From Pontivivens sp032464575 (GTDB lineage: Bacteria; Pseudomonadota; Alphaproteobacteria; Rhodobacterales; Rhodobacteraceae): a DNA stretch of 64,000 bases. The notes beneath the pieces were generated by a model. That model searched no databases. It was given only the letters and a program-made list of their open reading frames with translations, and was not told the origin of the DNA. The position numbers were made by a program, and so were the translations under genes. The stretch's first letter is position 1, and each line of letters opens with the position of its first letter. Below are positions 18,736 to 28,506 of the stretch, one piece after another. The stretch lies in assembly GCA_032464575.1 (NCBI GenBank), contig JAWDKM010000002.1, positions 639,563 through 703,562 of the forward strand. Reading direction: 5' to 3'.

Positions 18736-19722
18736 ATGAAGAAGATGATCCCGGCCCTGCTGGCCGGCCTCGCCCTGACCGGCGTGGCCCACGCGCAGAA
18801 CACCGATGTGTCCGGTCCCCTCGTGCTTTACACCTCGCAGCCGAACGAGGATGCGCAGGCGACCGTCGATGCCTTCACCGCCGCCTATCCGAATGTCGAG
18901 GTGGAGTGGGTGCGCGACGGCACCACCCGCATCATGGCCCGGCTGGAGGCGGAGTTCGAAGCGGGCAACCCCCAGCCCGACGTGCTGCTGATCGCCGACA
19001 TGGTGACGATGGAGGGGCTGGAGGCCGAGGGACGGCTGATGCCCTACACCGAGGCCGACACCTCCGCCTACGACCCGGCGATCATGGATGACGAGGGGCA
19101 CTACTTCTCCACCAAGCTCATCACGACGGGCATCGTCTACAACACCGCAGCACCCTTCCAGCCGACCTCCTACATGGACCTGCTGCGGCCCGAGGCGGAG
19201 GGGCAGATCGCGATGCCCTCGCCGCTGACCTCCGGGGCCGCGACGATCCACATGGCGGCCCTGACCGGCCACCCGGATCTGGGGTGGGAGCTCTATGAGG
19301 GCCTCGCCGAGCAGGGCGCGAACCCGCAGGGCGGCAATGGCGGCACCTACCGTGCCGTGGCGGGGGGCGAGCAGATGTTCGGCTTCGTCGTCGACTTCCT
19401 CCCGATCCGGGAGAAGGCGAACGGCGCCCCGGTCGAGTTCGTCTTCCCCGAGGAGGGCGTGTCCGCCGTGACCGAGCCGGTGGCAATCCTGTCAACCGCG
19501 CGGAACGTGCCCGCGGCACAAGCCTTCGTCGACTTCCTGCTCTCGCCCGAGGGCCAGCAGCTCGCCGCCGATCAGGGCTACCTGCCCGCGCATCCGGACA
19601 TCGCCCCGCCCGCGGGCTTCCCGTCGCGCGACGAGATCGAGCTGATCGAGTTCGATCCGGCGGAGGCGCTGGACAATGCCGAGGACAACCGCCTGCGCTT
19701 CGTGGACATCTTCGGCGGCTGA
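18736..19722 (+). CDS. ABC transporter substrate-binding protein, Fe(III)/FbpA type
   Basis: This 328-residue protein has a signal peptide (about residues 1-20, ending GVAHAQ) and an FbpA/AfuA-like extracellular solute-binding domain opening LVLYTSQPNEDAQATVDAFT. The end of the domain carries STARNVPAAQAFVDFLLSPEGQQ, which is common in this family. Members bind ferric iron, but some bind phosphonates or polyamines, so iron is likely rather than proven. The conserved FbpA tyrosine pair is not evident, which weakens the iron call. It is followed directly by an FbpB-type permease. Confidence 0.85.
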   Translation: MKKMIPALLAGLALTGVAHAQNTDVSGPLVLYTSQPNEDAQATVDAFTAAYPNVEVEWVRDGTTRIMARLEAEFEAGNPQPDVLLIADMVTMEGLEAEGRLMPYTEADTSAYDPAIMDDEGHYFSTKLITTGIVYNTAAPFQPTSYMDLLRPEAEGQIAMPSPLTSGAATIHMAALTGHPDLGWELYEGLAEQGANPQGGNGGTYRAVAGGEQMFGFVVDFLPIREKANGAPVEFVFPEEGVSAVTEPVAILSTARNVPAAQAFVDFLLSPEGQQLAADQGYLPAHPDIAPPAGFPSRDEIELIEFDPAEALDNAEDNRLRFVDIFGG

Positions 19723-19725
19723 GCC

Positions 19726-21438
19726 CTGCAGGCGACGCTGAGATACCTGCGGGGCGGCGAGGGGCTGACCCTCGCCGCCCTGCTTCTGCTTGCCGGGGCG
19801 CTCTTCGTGCTGCCGCTGGCGCTGCTGGCGCGCGTCGGTCTGATGGACGACGGGAGCCTGTCGCTGGCGCCGCTGATGAACGCGCTCGACAGCCGCTCGG
19901 TGCCGCGGGCGCTGTGGAATTCCATCGACAGCGCCGGGGTTTCCGCTGCGCTCTCACTTGTCGCAGGAACGACCGTGGCGCTGGTTGTCGGGTTGACGGA
20001 TGCGCGGGGCAAGGCTGTCTTCACCTTCCTGCTGCTCATCCCGATGATGATCCCGCCGCATGTGACCGCCATCGCCTGGGTGCAGGCGATGGGGCCATCC
20101 TCGCCGATCCTGCATACAGTAGGCCTTGCCCCACCGCCGGGCTCGCCCCATCCGCTCTACAGCCGCGAGGGAGTGGTCGCGCTGCTGGCCGTGCAGCACA
20201 CGCCGCTGGTGTTCCTCGTGGTGCTCGCCGCCCTGCGCGCCCTGCCCCGCGAGATGTCGGAGGCCGCGCGGGTGGCAGGTGCCGGGGCCGGAAGGCTGAT
20301 GCGGCGGATCGTGCTGCCGCTGCTCGCACCGACGCTGATCGCGGCCTATGCGCTCGCCTTCGTTTCGGCCCTGGGGAACTTCGGGATCCCGGCGCTCCTG
20401 GGCATTCCCGCGCGCTACACCACGCTGCCGGTGCTGATCTGGCAGCGGCTGTCGAGCTTCGGGCCGTCGATGCTCGCGGATGTCGCCGCGATCTCCGCCC
20501 TGCTGGCCGGGCTCGCGATCCTGATCGTGATCGTGCAAATGACCCTGCTCGGGCGCAGCCGTGCCGCCCTGATCGGACCGCCGCAGGCGCCGCTGCGGCT
20601 GACGCTGGGGCGCTGGCGGCCGGTGGTCGAGGGGGCGATGATGCTGCTGGTGCTCGTCACGCTGCTGCTGCCCGTCGCGGCGCTCTTCGGCACGGCGCTG
20701 GTCGTCACATATGGCCTGCCCCTGACGGCGGAGACGATGACCCTCGCCAATTTCCGGGAGATCCTGTTCGAGCAGAGCGTGACGGCCCGCGCCTTCCTCA
20801 ACTCCACCCTGACGGCCGGGGCGGCGGCGCTCATCATCGCGCTCGGCGGCATGGTGCTCGCCCGGTTTCTGGCCGGGACGGCGCGCGGGCCGCGGCGGGT
20901 GGGGCTGGGGCTCTCGACGCTGGCGGAGATGACCTATGCGATCCCCGGGCTCGTCATCTCCATCGCGTTCATCCTCGCCTTCATCCGGCCGCTGCCGGTG
21001 GTGGGCGTCTCGCTCTACAACACGCTTGGGATCATCTTCCTCGCTTACCTGTGCGCCTTCTTCGCCGTGGCGCTGAAGCCCATCGCGGCGGCGGCGATGC
21101 AGCTCGACCCCGCACTCGATGCCGCTGCGCGGGTGGCAGGGGCGGGCTATGGCTACCGGATGCGGCGGATCTTCCTACCGCTGATCGCGCCCGCCGCGGC
21201 CTCCGGCGCGATCCTCGTGTTCCTGACGGCGTATAACGAGGTCACCGTCTCCGCCCTATTGTGGTCCACGGGGACGGAGACGATCGGGACCGCGATCTAC
21301 AACTACGAGGACGGCGGCTACACGACGCTGGCCGCCGCGATGTCGGCCGTGACGGTGATCGCAACGGTGGCGCTGATGGCGGCGCTGCACGTGATGGGGC
21401 GGCGGCTGCCGGCGGGGGTGGTGCCCTGGCGGCTCTAG
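19726..21438 (+). CDS. ABC transporter permease, fused FbpB type (start uncertain)
   Basis: About 550-570 residues with two homologous six-helix permease halves. Each half carries an EAA loop, EMSEAARVAGAGAGRLMRRI and LDPALDAAARVAGAGYGYRM. The first helix begins upstream of the only standard start in this frame (GTG 19807): the codons from 19723 read on as LRYLRGGEGLTLAALLLLAG and have no ATG, GTG or TTG. The reading frame is the same as that of the binding-protein gene, from which it is separated by a single TGA at 19720-19722. I place the start at CTG 19726 provisionally. The ATPase gene is convergent and overlaps its stop. Confidence 0.85.
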   Translation: MQATLRYLRGGEGLTLAALLLLAGALFVLPLALLARVGLMDDGSLSLAPLMNALDSRSVPRALWNSIDSAGVSAALSLVAGTTVALVVGLTDARGKAVFTFLLLIPMMIPPHVTAIAWVQAMGPSSPILHTVGLAPPPGSPHPLYSREGVVALLAVQHTPLVFLVVLAALRALPREMSEAARVAGAGAGRLMRRIVLPLLAPTLIAAYALAFVSALGNFGIPALLGIPARYTTLPVLIWQRLSSFGPSMLADVAAISALLAGLAILIVIVQMTLLGRSRAALIGPPQAPLRLTLGRWRPVVEGAMMLLVLVTLLLPVAALFGTALVVTYGLPLTAETMTLANFREILFEQSVTARAFLNSTLTAGAAALIIALGGMVLARFLAGTARGPRRVGLGLSTLAEMTYAIPGLVISIAFILAFIRPLPVVGVSLYNTLGIIFLAYLCAFFAVALKPIAAAAMQLDPALDAAARVAGAGYGYRMRRIFLPLIAPAAASGAILVFLTAYNEVTVSALLWSTGTETIGTAIYNYEDGGYTTLAAAMSAVTVIATVALMAALHVMGRRLPAGVVPWRL

Positions 21439-22454
21439 CCGGGCAGGATCCAGCCGCCGTTGATTATGAGGCCCAACCGCTCGCCCACCTGCGCGGGGCT
21501 TTCGAGATGGAGATGGAAGGCCTCCGGGAGCCCCTCCACCCGCGCCGTCCCCTCCCAGTGACCGCCACGGTAGAGAACGCTTTCGACTGTAGCGGGCAGC
21601 GTGGCGGCTTCTGGATCGGTTAGGGAGAGGTCGGCGGGGCGAAAGAGCGCATGCGTGCCCCCGTTCCCGCGCAGCTTCACGGGGTGTCCGGCGAGTGTTA
21701 CCACGCCATCCTCGACCGTCACGGGCTGCACCGCGCCGTGACCGATGAAGCGGGCGACGGCGGCGTTGGCGGGGCGGTCGTAGATCTCCGTCGGGGCGCC
21801 GACCTGGAGGAACCGCCCCTCCGCCATCACGGCCATGCGGTCGGCCACCGCCATCGCCTCCCGCTGGTCGTGGGTGATGTAGACGGTGGTCGCCCCTGCC
21901 GTACGATGGAAACCGACGAGTTCCTCCTCCATCGTGCTGCGCAGGTGCGGGTCGAGATTGGCGAGCGGCTCGTCCATCAGGATCGTCCCCGCCTCCTGCG
22001 CGAGGCACCGGGCGAGTGCCACGCGCTGCCGCTGGCCGCCCGAGAGGTCCGCCGGCTTGCGCTCGGCACAGTCGGCAAGCGCCACGGTGGCGAGGTGGCG
22101 GTCGGCGTTGCGCGCCGCCTCCGCCCGCTTCACGCCCGCCGCCTCCGCCGGGAATGCCACGTTGCCGCGCACGTCGAGATGGGGCCACAACGCGTAGGAC
22201 TGGAAGACGAAGCCGACATTGCGGTCCTCCGGCGCCACATGCAGCCCGGGCCCGCTGACGGTCCGTCCGGCGAGCGCGATCTCGCCCTCGTCCGACACCT
22301 CCAGCCCCGCGATCAGGCGCAGCAGCGTGGACTTGCCGCAGCCCGACGCGCCCACGATGGCGAAGAACTCGCCGGTCGCCAGATCGACACTGACCCTGTC
22401 AACGGCGGCCCGCGCCCCGAACCGCTTCGTCACCCCAGACAGACGAATACCCAT
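21435..22454 (-). CDS. ABC transporter ATP-binding protein, FbpC/PotA type
   Basis: This 339-residue ATPase has Walker A (GASGCGKSTLLRLIAG), signature LSGGQRQRVALARC, Walker B TILMDEPLANLD, and a C-terminal TOBE-like regulatory domain from about residue 240. It is the type that powers iron(III), spermidine or molybdate importers and most likely drives the adjacent permease. Oddly, it is encoded on the opposite strand, convergent with that permease, and the two stop codons overlap (CTAG at 21435-21438). It therefore needs its own promoter, and its upstream region runs towards the channel gene. Confidence 0.92.
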   Translation of the reverse strand: MGIRLSGVTKRFGARAAVDRVSVDLATGEFFAIVGASGCGKSTLLRLIAGLEVSDEGEIALAGRTVSGPGLHVAPEDRNVGFVFQSYALWPHLDVRGNVAFPAEAAGVKRAEAARNADRHLATVALADCAERKPADLSGGQRQRVALARCLAQEAGTILMDEPLANLDPHLRSTMEEELVGFHRTAGATTVYITHDQREAMAVADRMAVMAEGRFLQVGAPTEIYDRPANAAVARFIGHGAVQPVTVEDGVVTLAGHPVKLRGNGGTHALFRPADLSLTDPEAATLPATVESVLYRGGHWEGTARVEGLPEAFHLHLESPAQVGERLGLIINGGWILPG

Positions 22455-22533
22455 CCGCAGCCTCCCGCCCCGTCCCGGCTGTTCTTCCCGCCCCGGGCTC
22501 GCCGATCAAGCGAAAAGGCGGTAGTGCGTGCCG

Positions 22534-22995
22534 TCAGGTCCTGCGGGGATCGCGCCCGTCATCGGCCCGGAACTCCAGCGGCAGCAGCTTCACGACCACG
22601 CCCATCAGAAAGGCGGTGCTGATACCGAAGGCGAGCAGCCCGCAGATCGAGGCGAAGGCCCCGAAGACCCGCAGGTCCGGCCCGAGGACGAGGTCGCCAT
22701 AACCCACCGTCGTGTAGGTGGCCGTCGAGAAATAGAAGCTGGTCCCGAAGTCGTCGAACGCGTCCACGGCATGGAGCATGTAGGCCCACAGCCAGATCTG
22801 GATCGTATGCACCATGAGGACCACCGCCACTCCGAACGACAGGAGGGCGGCTGCCTGAACCTCCCTGCGCAGCGCGCGAAGCCCCGTGGCCAGCCGCCCG
22901 AACATCGGCATGGCAATGGCCACGACCGCCAGATGGACGATCTTGCAGAACACGAGCAGGCACGAGCCCGCTATAATTTGAACGGTAAGCGTCAT
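22534..22995 (-). CDS. Two-helix potassium-channel-family protein
   Basis: This 153-residue membrane protein has helices at about residues 5-28, 48-70 and 110-137. The pore segment is TATYTTVGYGDL, with the K+ selectivity filter TVGYGD. It resembles the ion-channel domain family (PF07885). No RCK or nucleotide-binding domain follows, so gating is unknown. The ATG at 22995 is chosen because GGAGGGG precedes it on the minus strand; a longer reading frame upstream begins with unrelated sequence. It lies 80 bp upstream of the ABC ATPase gene on the same strand. Confidence 0.85.
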   Translation of the reverse strand: MTLTVQIIAGSCLLVFCKIVHLAVVAIAMPMFGRLATGLRALRREVQAAALLSFGVAVVLMVHTIQIWLWAYMLHAVDAFDDFGTSFYFSTATYTTVGYGDLVLGPDLRVFGAFASICGLLAFGISTAFLMGVVVKLLPLEFRADDGRDPRRT

Positions 22996-23491
22996 CCGCC
23001 CCTCCTGACCGCCATTCGTTAGAAGAGCAGATAATGCGAAACCGGGACCGGCGTCCGCCGGATCGACTGGATTTCGGGACGTGTCGATCAATTGGCCAAG
23101 CGCGTCCTGCACGCCAAAGGTGCATACATGACCTACAAGCACGCCAAGGTTGTTTAACCTTGGCAATAACTGAACCTATCTCGATTTTTCGGGAACGAAG
23201 ATCGGCCGGTCGGTTAAAGTCTCATTAAAGTCAAGACGAACAGTGGGATAGGCCATGAAGCGAGAGCTTTGCGGGTCGGGGGATACGTGTGTCCATCGGT
23301 CGGCCGCAGGTGAGACGTGCCTTCTTCGGCAGATCCTCCGGCATATCGATGGTGGCGGCATCGATGCCTTGCATCGTCGCCGGTCATGCGGGGGCACGAC
23401 GGCCGAGATCGACCGGGGTGGACCGCCAAGGACCCGGAAAAGGCGGCCGGGCGGCTGAGACGACATAAAACCGAAGCAGTGGGACGGACTG
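22996..23491. other. Intergenic region upstream of autotransporter
   Basis: About 500 bp between the divergent channel and autotransporter genes. The centre (23130-23250) is A/T-rich relative to the surroundings and may hold promoters for both. I see no small gene or RNA that I can support. Confidence 0.5.
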
Positions 23492-26400
23492 ATGGGGATG
23501 CGGGACGAGCTTTCGCGCGCCGCGAGCAAGGTTTTGCGCGGCGGGCGGATGACGAAGGTGGGACGGGTCGCGGCGAGCTATGCGCCCAGCCTCGGGGTGG
23601 CGGTGCTCTGCGCCGCGATGGGCGCGGCTCCAGCACATGCGCAGAGCCTGCACTGGGACATCGCGCCGGGCGATGGCGCGGTCACCGGCGGCAGCGGCAC
23701 GTGGGATGACACGACGCAGAACTGGACGCGCGACGACGGCGTGACGAACGAGGTGTGGTCGGACGGCGCGGGCGCCCATTTCGGCGGATCGGGCGGGACC
23801 GTGACCATCGACGGCACGCAGGAGGTGGTCGGGCTCACCTTCACCTCCGACGGCTACACGCTCACTGGCGGAACGATCGATTTCGGCAGCGGAGATCGAA
23901 AGTTCATAACAAGCACTGATCTGACGACAACCATTAACTCCACCATGACGGGGAGTGGCGAAATCGAGTTCGAAGGCATGGGTCGCCTTATTCTGAACAG
24001 TGCAAATAGTCTTTCAGGAGTCATACGACTTCGCGCTGGGAATCGCGCCCCTAAGTTTGTTATAAATGATAATAATGCACTTGGAACTGGTCGCATAAGA
24101 GCAAATGGAGAAACCGAATTCACGCTTTCCAATAGTATTAATTTATCAAATGACTTCTTTACGGCTGGAACTATAAATTTCCGGGTCGAAGAGGGTAATA
24201 CTGCCGAGCTTTCAGGCAGCAATCAGGCTGGATTTGTTGGCGGCATAATCTCCAAGACAGGCGATGGAACTCTCATTCTGTCGAGCCGTGAAGTCTATCA
24301 GGGACTAACTGCAATTGACGAGGGCACTCTTTCGGTCGCCAGCGCAGACCCTCTGGGTCGCCTCGATGGCTTTGTGTTTCTTCGTGGCGGAACGCTTCAG
24401 ACAACCGGCAATATGACACTAATACAGCGTTTCGAGCTCGATGATGATTCCACATTGGAGACGGCCGCGGGGACGACCACCACCATCAACACCGCGATTG
24501 AAGATGGGCGAAGCAGCAGCGGTCACTCGTTGACCAAGACCGGCGGCGGTACGCTCGTCCTTGGGCGCACGAATACCTACACCGGCGACACGATTGTCGC
24601 GGACGGCACCCTGTCAGTTGCCGCCGACGACAGGCTCGGCGCGACGTCGGGCGCGCTGACGCTGGATGGCGGGTTTCTCCGGGCGACGGAGAGCTTCACG
24701 ACGAGCCGGGCGACGACGCTGGCGAGCACGGGGGGCTTCGACGTCGAGAGCGGCGATACGCTCACCCATGACGGCGTGATCAGCGGCACGGGCTCCCTGA
24801 CCAAGACCGGCGACGGCACGCTGATCCTGACGGGGACCAACACCCATTCCGGCGGCACCAATGTCGACGGAGGTACCCTGTCGGCCGGATCGGATGCCAC
24901 TCTGGGCGCGGCATCGGGTGGCCTGACGCTCGGTCGAGGGACGCTGCTGACGACAGGGACCTTCGCCACGTCGCGAGGGGTCGAGGTGACGACAGACGAC
25001 AGTATCGTCAATGTCGGCGCTGGCACGACGTTGACAGTCAACGGGGTTATCAGCGGGACCGGCGTTCTCAAGAAGTTCGGCGACGGCACGCTGGTGCTGA
25101 CCGGGACCAACACTTACGAGGGCGGGACCGTCCTGGACGCCGGCACGATATCGGTCGCGTCGGACGGGAATCTAGGCGATGCCTCGGGGCCGCTGACACT
25201 GAACGGCGGCACGCTGCAGACGACCGGCACGTTGACGACGGGGCGCACGACCTCGCTCACATCCGACAGTACGGTCGATGTCGCCCAGAACACCACGCTG
25301 ACCCATGGCGGCGACATCAGCGGCTCCGGTGCCCTCGAGAAGACGGGCGGCGGCACCCTCGTCCTGCGGGGTGCCAGCACCTACTCGGGCGGAACGACGA
25401 TCTCGGGCGGCGTTATCTCGATCTCCTCCGATGCCGGTCTGGGCGATGCATCCGGGGCGCTGACCCTCGACTACGGCAGGCTGCGGACGACCGGCAGTTT
25501 CGTCATGGGTCGGGACATCAATCTGGCCGCGCCCAGTTCGAGCTCCCTTCAGGTCGGTGTGATCGAAACGAATGCCGGCACGACCTTTACCCACGATGGC
25601 GTACTCAGAGGTTCCGGCAACCTCGGCAAGGGGGGTAACGGTACGATGGTCCTGAACGGGGCCAACACCCTGAGCGGGGCGATCGCCGTAAGAGAGGGCA
25701 CACTTGTCCTAAACCACAGCGAGGCGCTGGGGACGGGCCGTGTCAGTCTCGACGGCGCATCCAATATCGGGATCCGCTACGGGAACGGGGTCTCCGTCGG
25801 GAACGAGCTGCGGATCGTTTCGGCCGGAACGCTGGAGGTCGCCGGCAGCGATGTGGCCGAGCAGTCAGGCCTCATCCGCACCTTCGCCGGGGAGGGAGAT
25901 CCCGGCGTCACGAAGACAGGCAGCGGCACGCTGATCCTGTCCGCCGCCAACACTTATAGCGGTGATACGACGATCAATGGCGGCACGCTCTCGGTGTCCT
26001 CCGACGGCAATCTGGGTGACAGCGACAACGGGCTGGTGCTCAGCGGCGGGGTCCTGCGCGGCACGGCGGACTTCACCACCGAGCGGGCGACGACCGTCAC
26101 CGGCACCGGCGGGTTCGACGTGGCGGCGGGGACGACGCTCACCCATGAGGGCATCATCAGCGGAACCGGGCGGCTGACGCTGGACGGGGACGGCACGCTG
26201 ATCGTGACCAGTAAGCTCTACGGCCCGGACGAGCCAAGCTACGACGCGCTCGCGCACAGCGGCGGGACGACGATCAACAGCGGCACCCTGCAAATCGGGA
26301 ACCGCTTCAATACAAGCGGCAGCCTTGGCACCGGTGAGGTCGTGAACAATGGCGTGCTGAAACTCGCGACGGGACGACCGGGCACCTATGCCAACGACAT

Positions 26401-28459
26401 CTCGGGCACCGGAACGCTGGTGTCGTCGGGGAATGGATCGATACTGCTCGGCAACAATTCCTACGGTGATACGATCATCGAAAGCGGCTCATCCCTGCGC
26501 ATCGGCGATACGGGCACGTCAGGGACGCTGGGAACGGGGATTGTCTACAATGACGGCAGCCTCGTCTTCAGACGCAGCGACACGCACACGGTGACCAACG
26601 ACATCGTGGGTGAAAACGGCTTCGTGGTGAACTGGGCGCCCGGAACGACGATCCTTCTTGGGACCAACGAAATGGAGAGCATGACGGTCGTCGAAGGGGC
26701 CTTTCAGATCGGCAATGGCGGGACATCGGGAACGCTTGGCGCCAGTCTCAGCTCGATCGCCGGCGAACTGATCTTCAATCGCAGCGGGGAGCTGACCGAG
26801 CGGACGCAGCTCTCCGGCAGCGGCACGATCATCCAGCGTGGCAGCGGCACGGTCACGCTGACCGGCGAGGGCACCTCGTTCCGCGGCAACACCGTGGTCG
26901 AGAACGGCACGCTCAACGTGAACAACATCCTCGGCGGGGATCTGCGCACCGAGGATGGCGGCACGCTGGGCGGGAGCGGCACCATCGGGGGGAACGTGAC
27001 GATCGAGGCGGGCGGTACGCTGGCCGCGGGCAACTCGATCGGGACCTTGACGGTGGACAGCGATCTCAACCTCGACGCGGGTTCGCGGCTGGAGATCGAG
27101 GTCGATCCGTCGGGAACCACCGCGGACCTCGTGGCGGTGGGCGGACGCGCGACGCTCGCCGGGACGGCCGCGCATGTGGGGCTGGCAGGCGACTACGCGC
27201 CGAGCTCAAGCTACACGATCCTGACCGCGGCGGGCGGCATCGACGGGACCTTCGGCAACGTCACCTCGGACTTCGCCTTTCTCGACCCACGGCTCACCTA
27301 CGGCTCCAACGCCGTGACGCTGACGCTGGAGCGCAACGATATCCGCTTCGCCAACGCTGCGCACACCCGCAACCAGGCTGCGGCGGCCTCCGGGCTCGAG
27401 GGTCTGGGTTTCGACAACGCGACCTACTCCGCAGTAACGGTCCTGGACGAGGACGACGCCGCGGCCGCTTTCGACATGCTGTCGGGCGAGGTCATCGCGT
27501 CCGCCCAGACGTCGATGGTGACCGGCGGACAGGCGATCAACGCCTTCGCGGCAACGCGGGCGCGATCGGTCACCGGACCGTCCGCGCCCCCGATCGCTGG
27601 CTTTGCCCCGGATCCGCGACTGGCCGAGGGCCCGTCCCACACCCCGGCCTGGATCCGTTTCCTGGGCAGCCGGTCCGATCTGGAGGGCGACGGCAATGCG
27701 GCGGGGCTGGAAACCACGATGCAGGGGACGCTGTTCGGTGTCGAGGGCTTCGCGCTCGGCCCCGCGCGGCTCGGCGTGCTGGCGGGCTACACCCGGTCGG
27801 ACACCGATGTGGGGGATCGCGCGTCCTCCGTCGACACGGACAGCTACCACCTCGGCGTCTACGGACGTACGGCGCTGTCGGGCTTCGCCCTGCGCGGCGG
27901 CGTCACGGGGAGCTGGCACCGGCTCGAAAGCGACCGCGTGGCCGTCGTCGGGTCGCTGCGCGAGGACCTCAGCTCCGACACCGATGCGCGCAGTCTCCAG
28001 AGCTTTGCCGAAATCGCCTATGCGATGCCGGCCGAGAGCTACGTGATCGAGCCCTATGCGGCGCTCGCCAACGTCGTCGTCGACAGCGACGGCACGACGG
28101 AGACCGGGGGATCGAGCGCGCTCACGACAGCGGACGAAACCACCGTCACCAACTTCGCGACCGTGGGCGCACGCGTGGGCACGACCTTCGACCTCGGCGG
28201 GATGGAGGGAACCCTGCGGGGCGGGCTCGGCTGGCGCCACGCCTTCGGCGACGTCACGCCGACCACGACGAACCGGATCGCGGGCGGCACGGACTTCACC
28301 GTCGCCGGCACGCCGGTGACGCGCAACGTGGCGCTGGTCGAGCTGGGGGTGGGGGTACAGACCTCGCGCAACAGTACCGTCCATCTGTCCTACGATGGCG
28401 AGTACGGCGAGGGCGTGCGCAGCCATGGCGCACGGCTCGACCTTGTCTTTCGTTTCTGA
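23492..28459 (+). CDS. Large type Va autotransporter with passenger beta-helix repeats
   Basis: This 1655-residue protein has an extended signal peptide (about residues 1-50, ending APAHA). The passenger is filled with autotransporter-associated repeats of the form G-x-L-x-K-x-G-x-G-T-L-x-L-x-G-x-N-T-Y-x-G-G-T, more than a dozen of them. A C-terminal beta-barrel starts near residue 1385 (PAWIRFLGSRSDLEG) and ends in the expected aromatic tail LDLVFRF. Such proteins are surface adhesins or aggregation factors secreted through their own barrel. There is no evident protease domain. Codon use in 23890-24460 (A/T-rich) differs strongly from the rest, suggesting a recombined passenger segment. The ATG at 23492 is assumed; an internal one at residue 20 is also possible. 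Confidence 0.92.
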   Translation: MGMRDELSRAASKVLRGGRMTKVGRVAASYAPSLGVAVLCAAMGAAPAHAQSLHWDIAPGDGAVTGGSGTWDDTTQNWTRDDGVTNEVWSDGAGAHFGGSGGTVTIDGTQEVVGLTFTSDGYTLTGGTIDFGSGDRKFITSTDLTTTINSTMTGSGEIEFEGMGRLILNSANSLSGVIRLRAGNRAPKFVINDNNALGTGRIRANGETEFTLSNSINLSNDFFTAGTINFRVEEGNTAELSGSNQAGFVGGIISKTGDGTLILSSREVYQGLTAIDEGTLSVASADPLGRLDGFVFLRGGTLQTTGNMTLIQRFELDDDSTLETAAGTTTTINTAIEDGRSSSGHSLTKTGGGTLVLGRTNTYTGDTIVADGTLSVAADDRLGATSGALTLDGGFLRATESFTTSRATTLASTGGFDVESGDTLTHDGVISGTGSLTKTGDGTLILTGTNTHSGGTNVDGGTLSAGSDATLGAASGGLTLGRGTLLTTGTFATSRGVEVTTDDSIVNVGAGTTLTVNGVISGTGVLKKFGDGTLVLTGTNTYEGGTVLDAGTISVASDGNLGDASGPLTLNGGTLQTTGTLTTGRTTSLTSDSTVDVAQNTTLTHGGDISGSGALEKTGGGTLVLRGASTYSGGTTISGGVISISSDAGLGDASGALTLDYGRLRTTGSFVMGRDINLAAPSSSSLQVGVIETNAGTTFTHDGVLRGSGNLGKGGNGTMVLNGANTLSGAIAVREGTLVLNHSEALGTGRVSLDGASNIGIRYGNGVSVGNELRIVSAGTLEVAGSDVAEQSGLIRTFAGEGDPGVTKTGSGTLILSAANTYSGDTTINGGTLSVSSDGNLGDSDNGLVLSGGVLRGTADFTTERATTVTGTGGFDVAAGTTLTHEGIISGTGRLTLDGDGTLIVTSKLYGPDEPSYDALAHSGGTTINSGTLQIGNRFNTSGSLGTGEVVNNGVLKLATGRPGTYANDISGTGTLVSSGNGSILLGNNSYGDTIIESGSSLRIGDTGTSGTLGTGIVYNDGSLVFRRSDTHTVTNDIVGENGFVVNWAPGTTILLGTNEMESMTVVEGAFQIGNGGTSGTLGASLSSIAGELIFNRSGELTERTQLSGSGTIIQRGSGTVTLTGEGTSFRGNTVVENGTLNVNNILGGDLRTEDGGTLGGSGTIGGNVTIEAGGTLAAGNSIGTLTVDSDLNLDAGSRLEIEVDPSGTTADLVAVGGRATLAGTAAHVGLAGDYAPSSSYTILTAAGGIDGTFGNVTSDFAFLDPRLTYGSNAVTLTLERNDIRFANAAHTRNQAAAASGLEGLGFDNATYSAVTVLDEDDAAAAFDMLSGEVIASAQTSMVTGGQAINAFAATRARSVTGPSAPPIAGFAPDPRLAEGPSHTPAWIRFLGSRSDLEGDGNAAGLETTMQGTLFGVEGFALGPARLGVLAGYTRSDTDVGDRASSVDTDSYHLGVYGRTALSGFALRGGVTGSWHRLESDRVAVVGSLREDLSSDTDARSLQSFAEIAYAMPAESYVIEPYAALANVVVDSDGTTETGGSSALTTADETTVTNFATVGARVGTTFDLGGMEGTLRGGLGWRHAFGDVTPTTTNRIAGGTDFTVAGTPVTRNVALVELGVGVQTSRNSTVHLSYDGEYGEGVRSHGARLDLVFRF

Positions 28460-28506
28460 AGATCGCGGCGACCGCGGCTCGACCTAGTGAGCGGTCGCCG
28501 CGATCT
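28460..28506. terminator. Perfect 16-bp inverted repeat, likely bidirectional terminator
   Basis: Arms at 28460-28475 and 28491-28506 are perfect reverse complements (AGATCGCGGCGACCGC), with a 15-nt loop. It follows the autotransporter stop by one base, and its right arm lies inside the last codons of the convergent regulator gene. There is no T run after either arm, so termination may be Rho-independent only in part. Confidence 0.7.
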
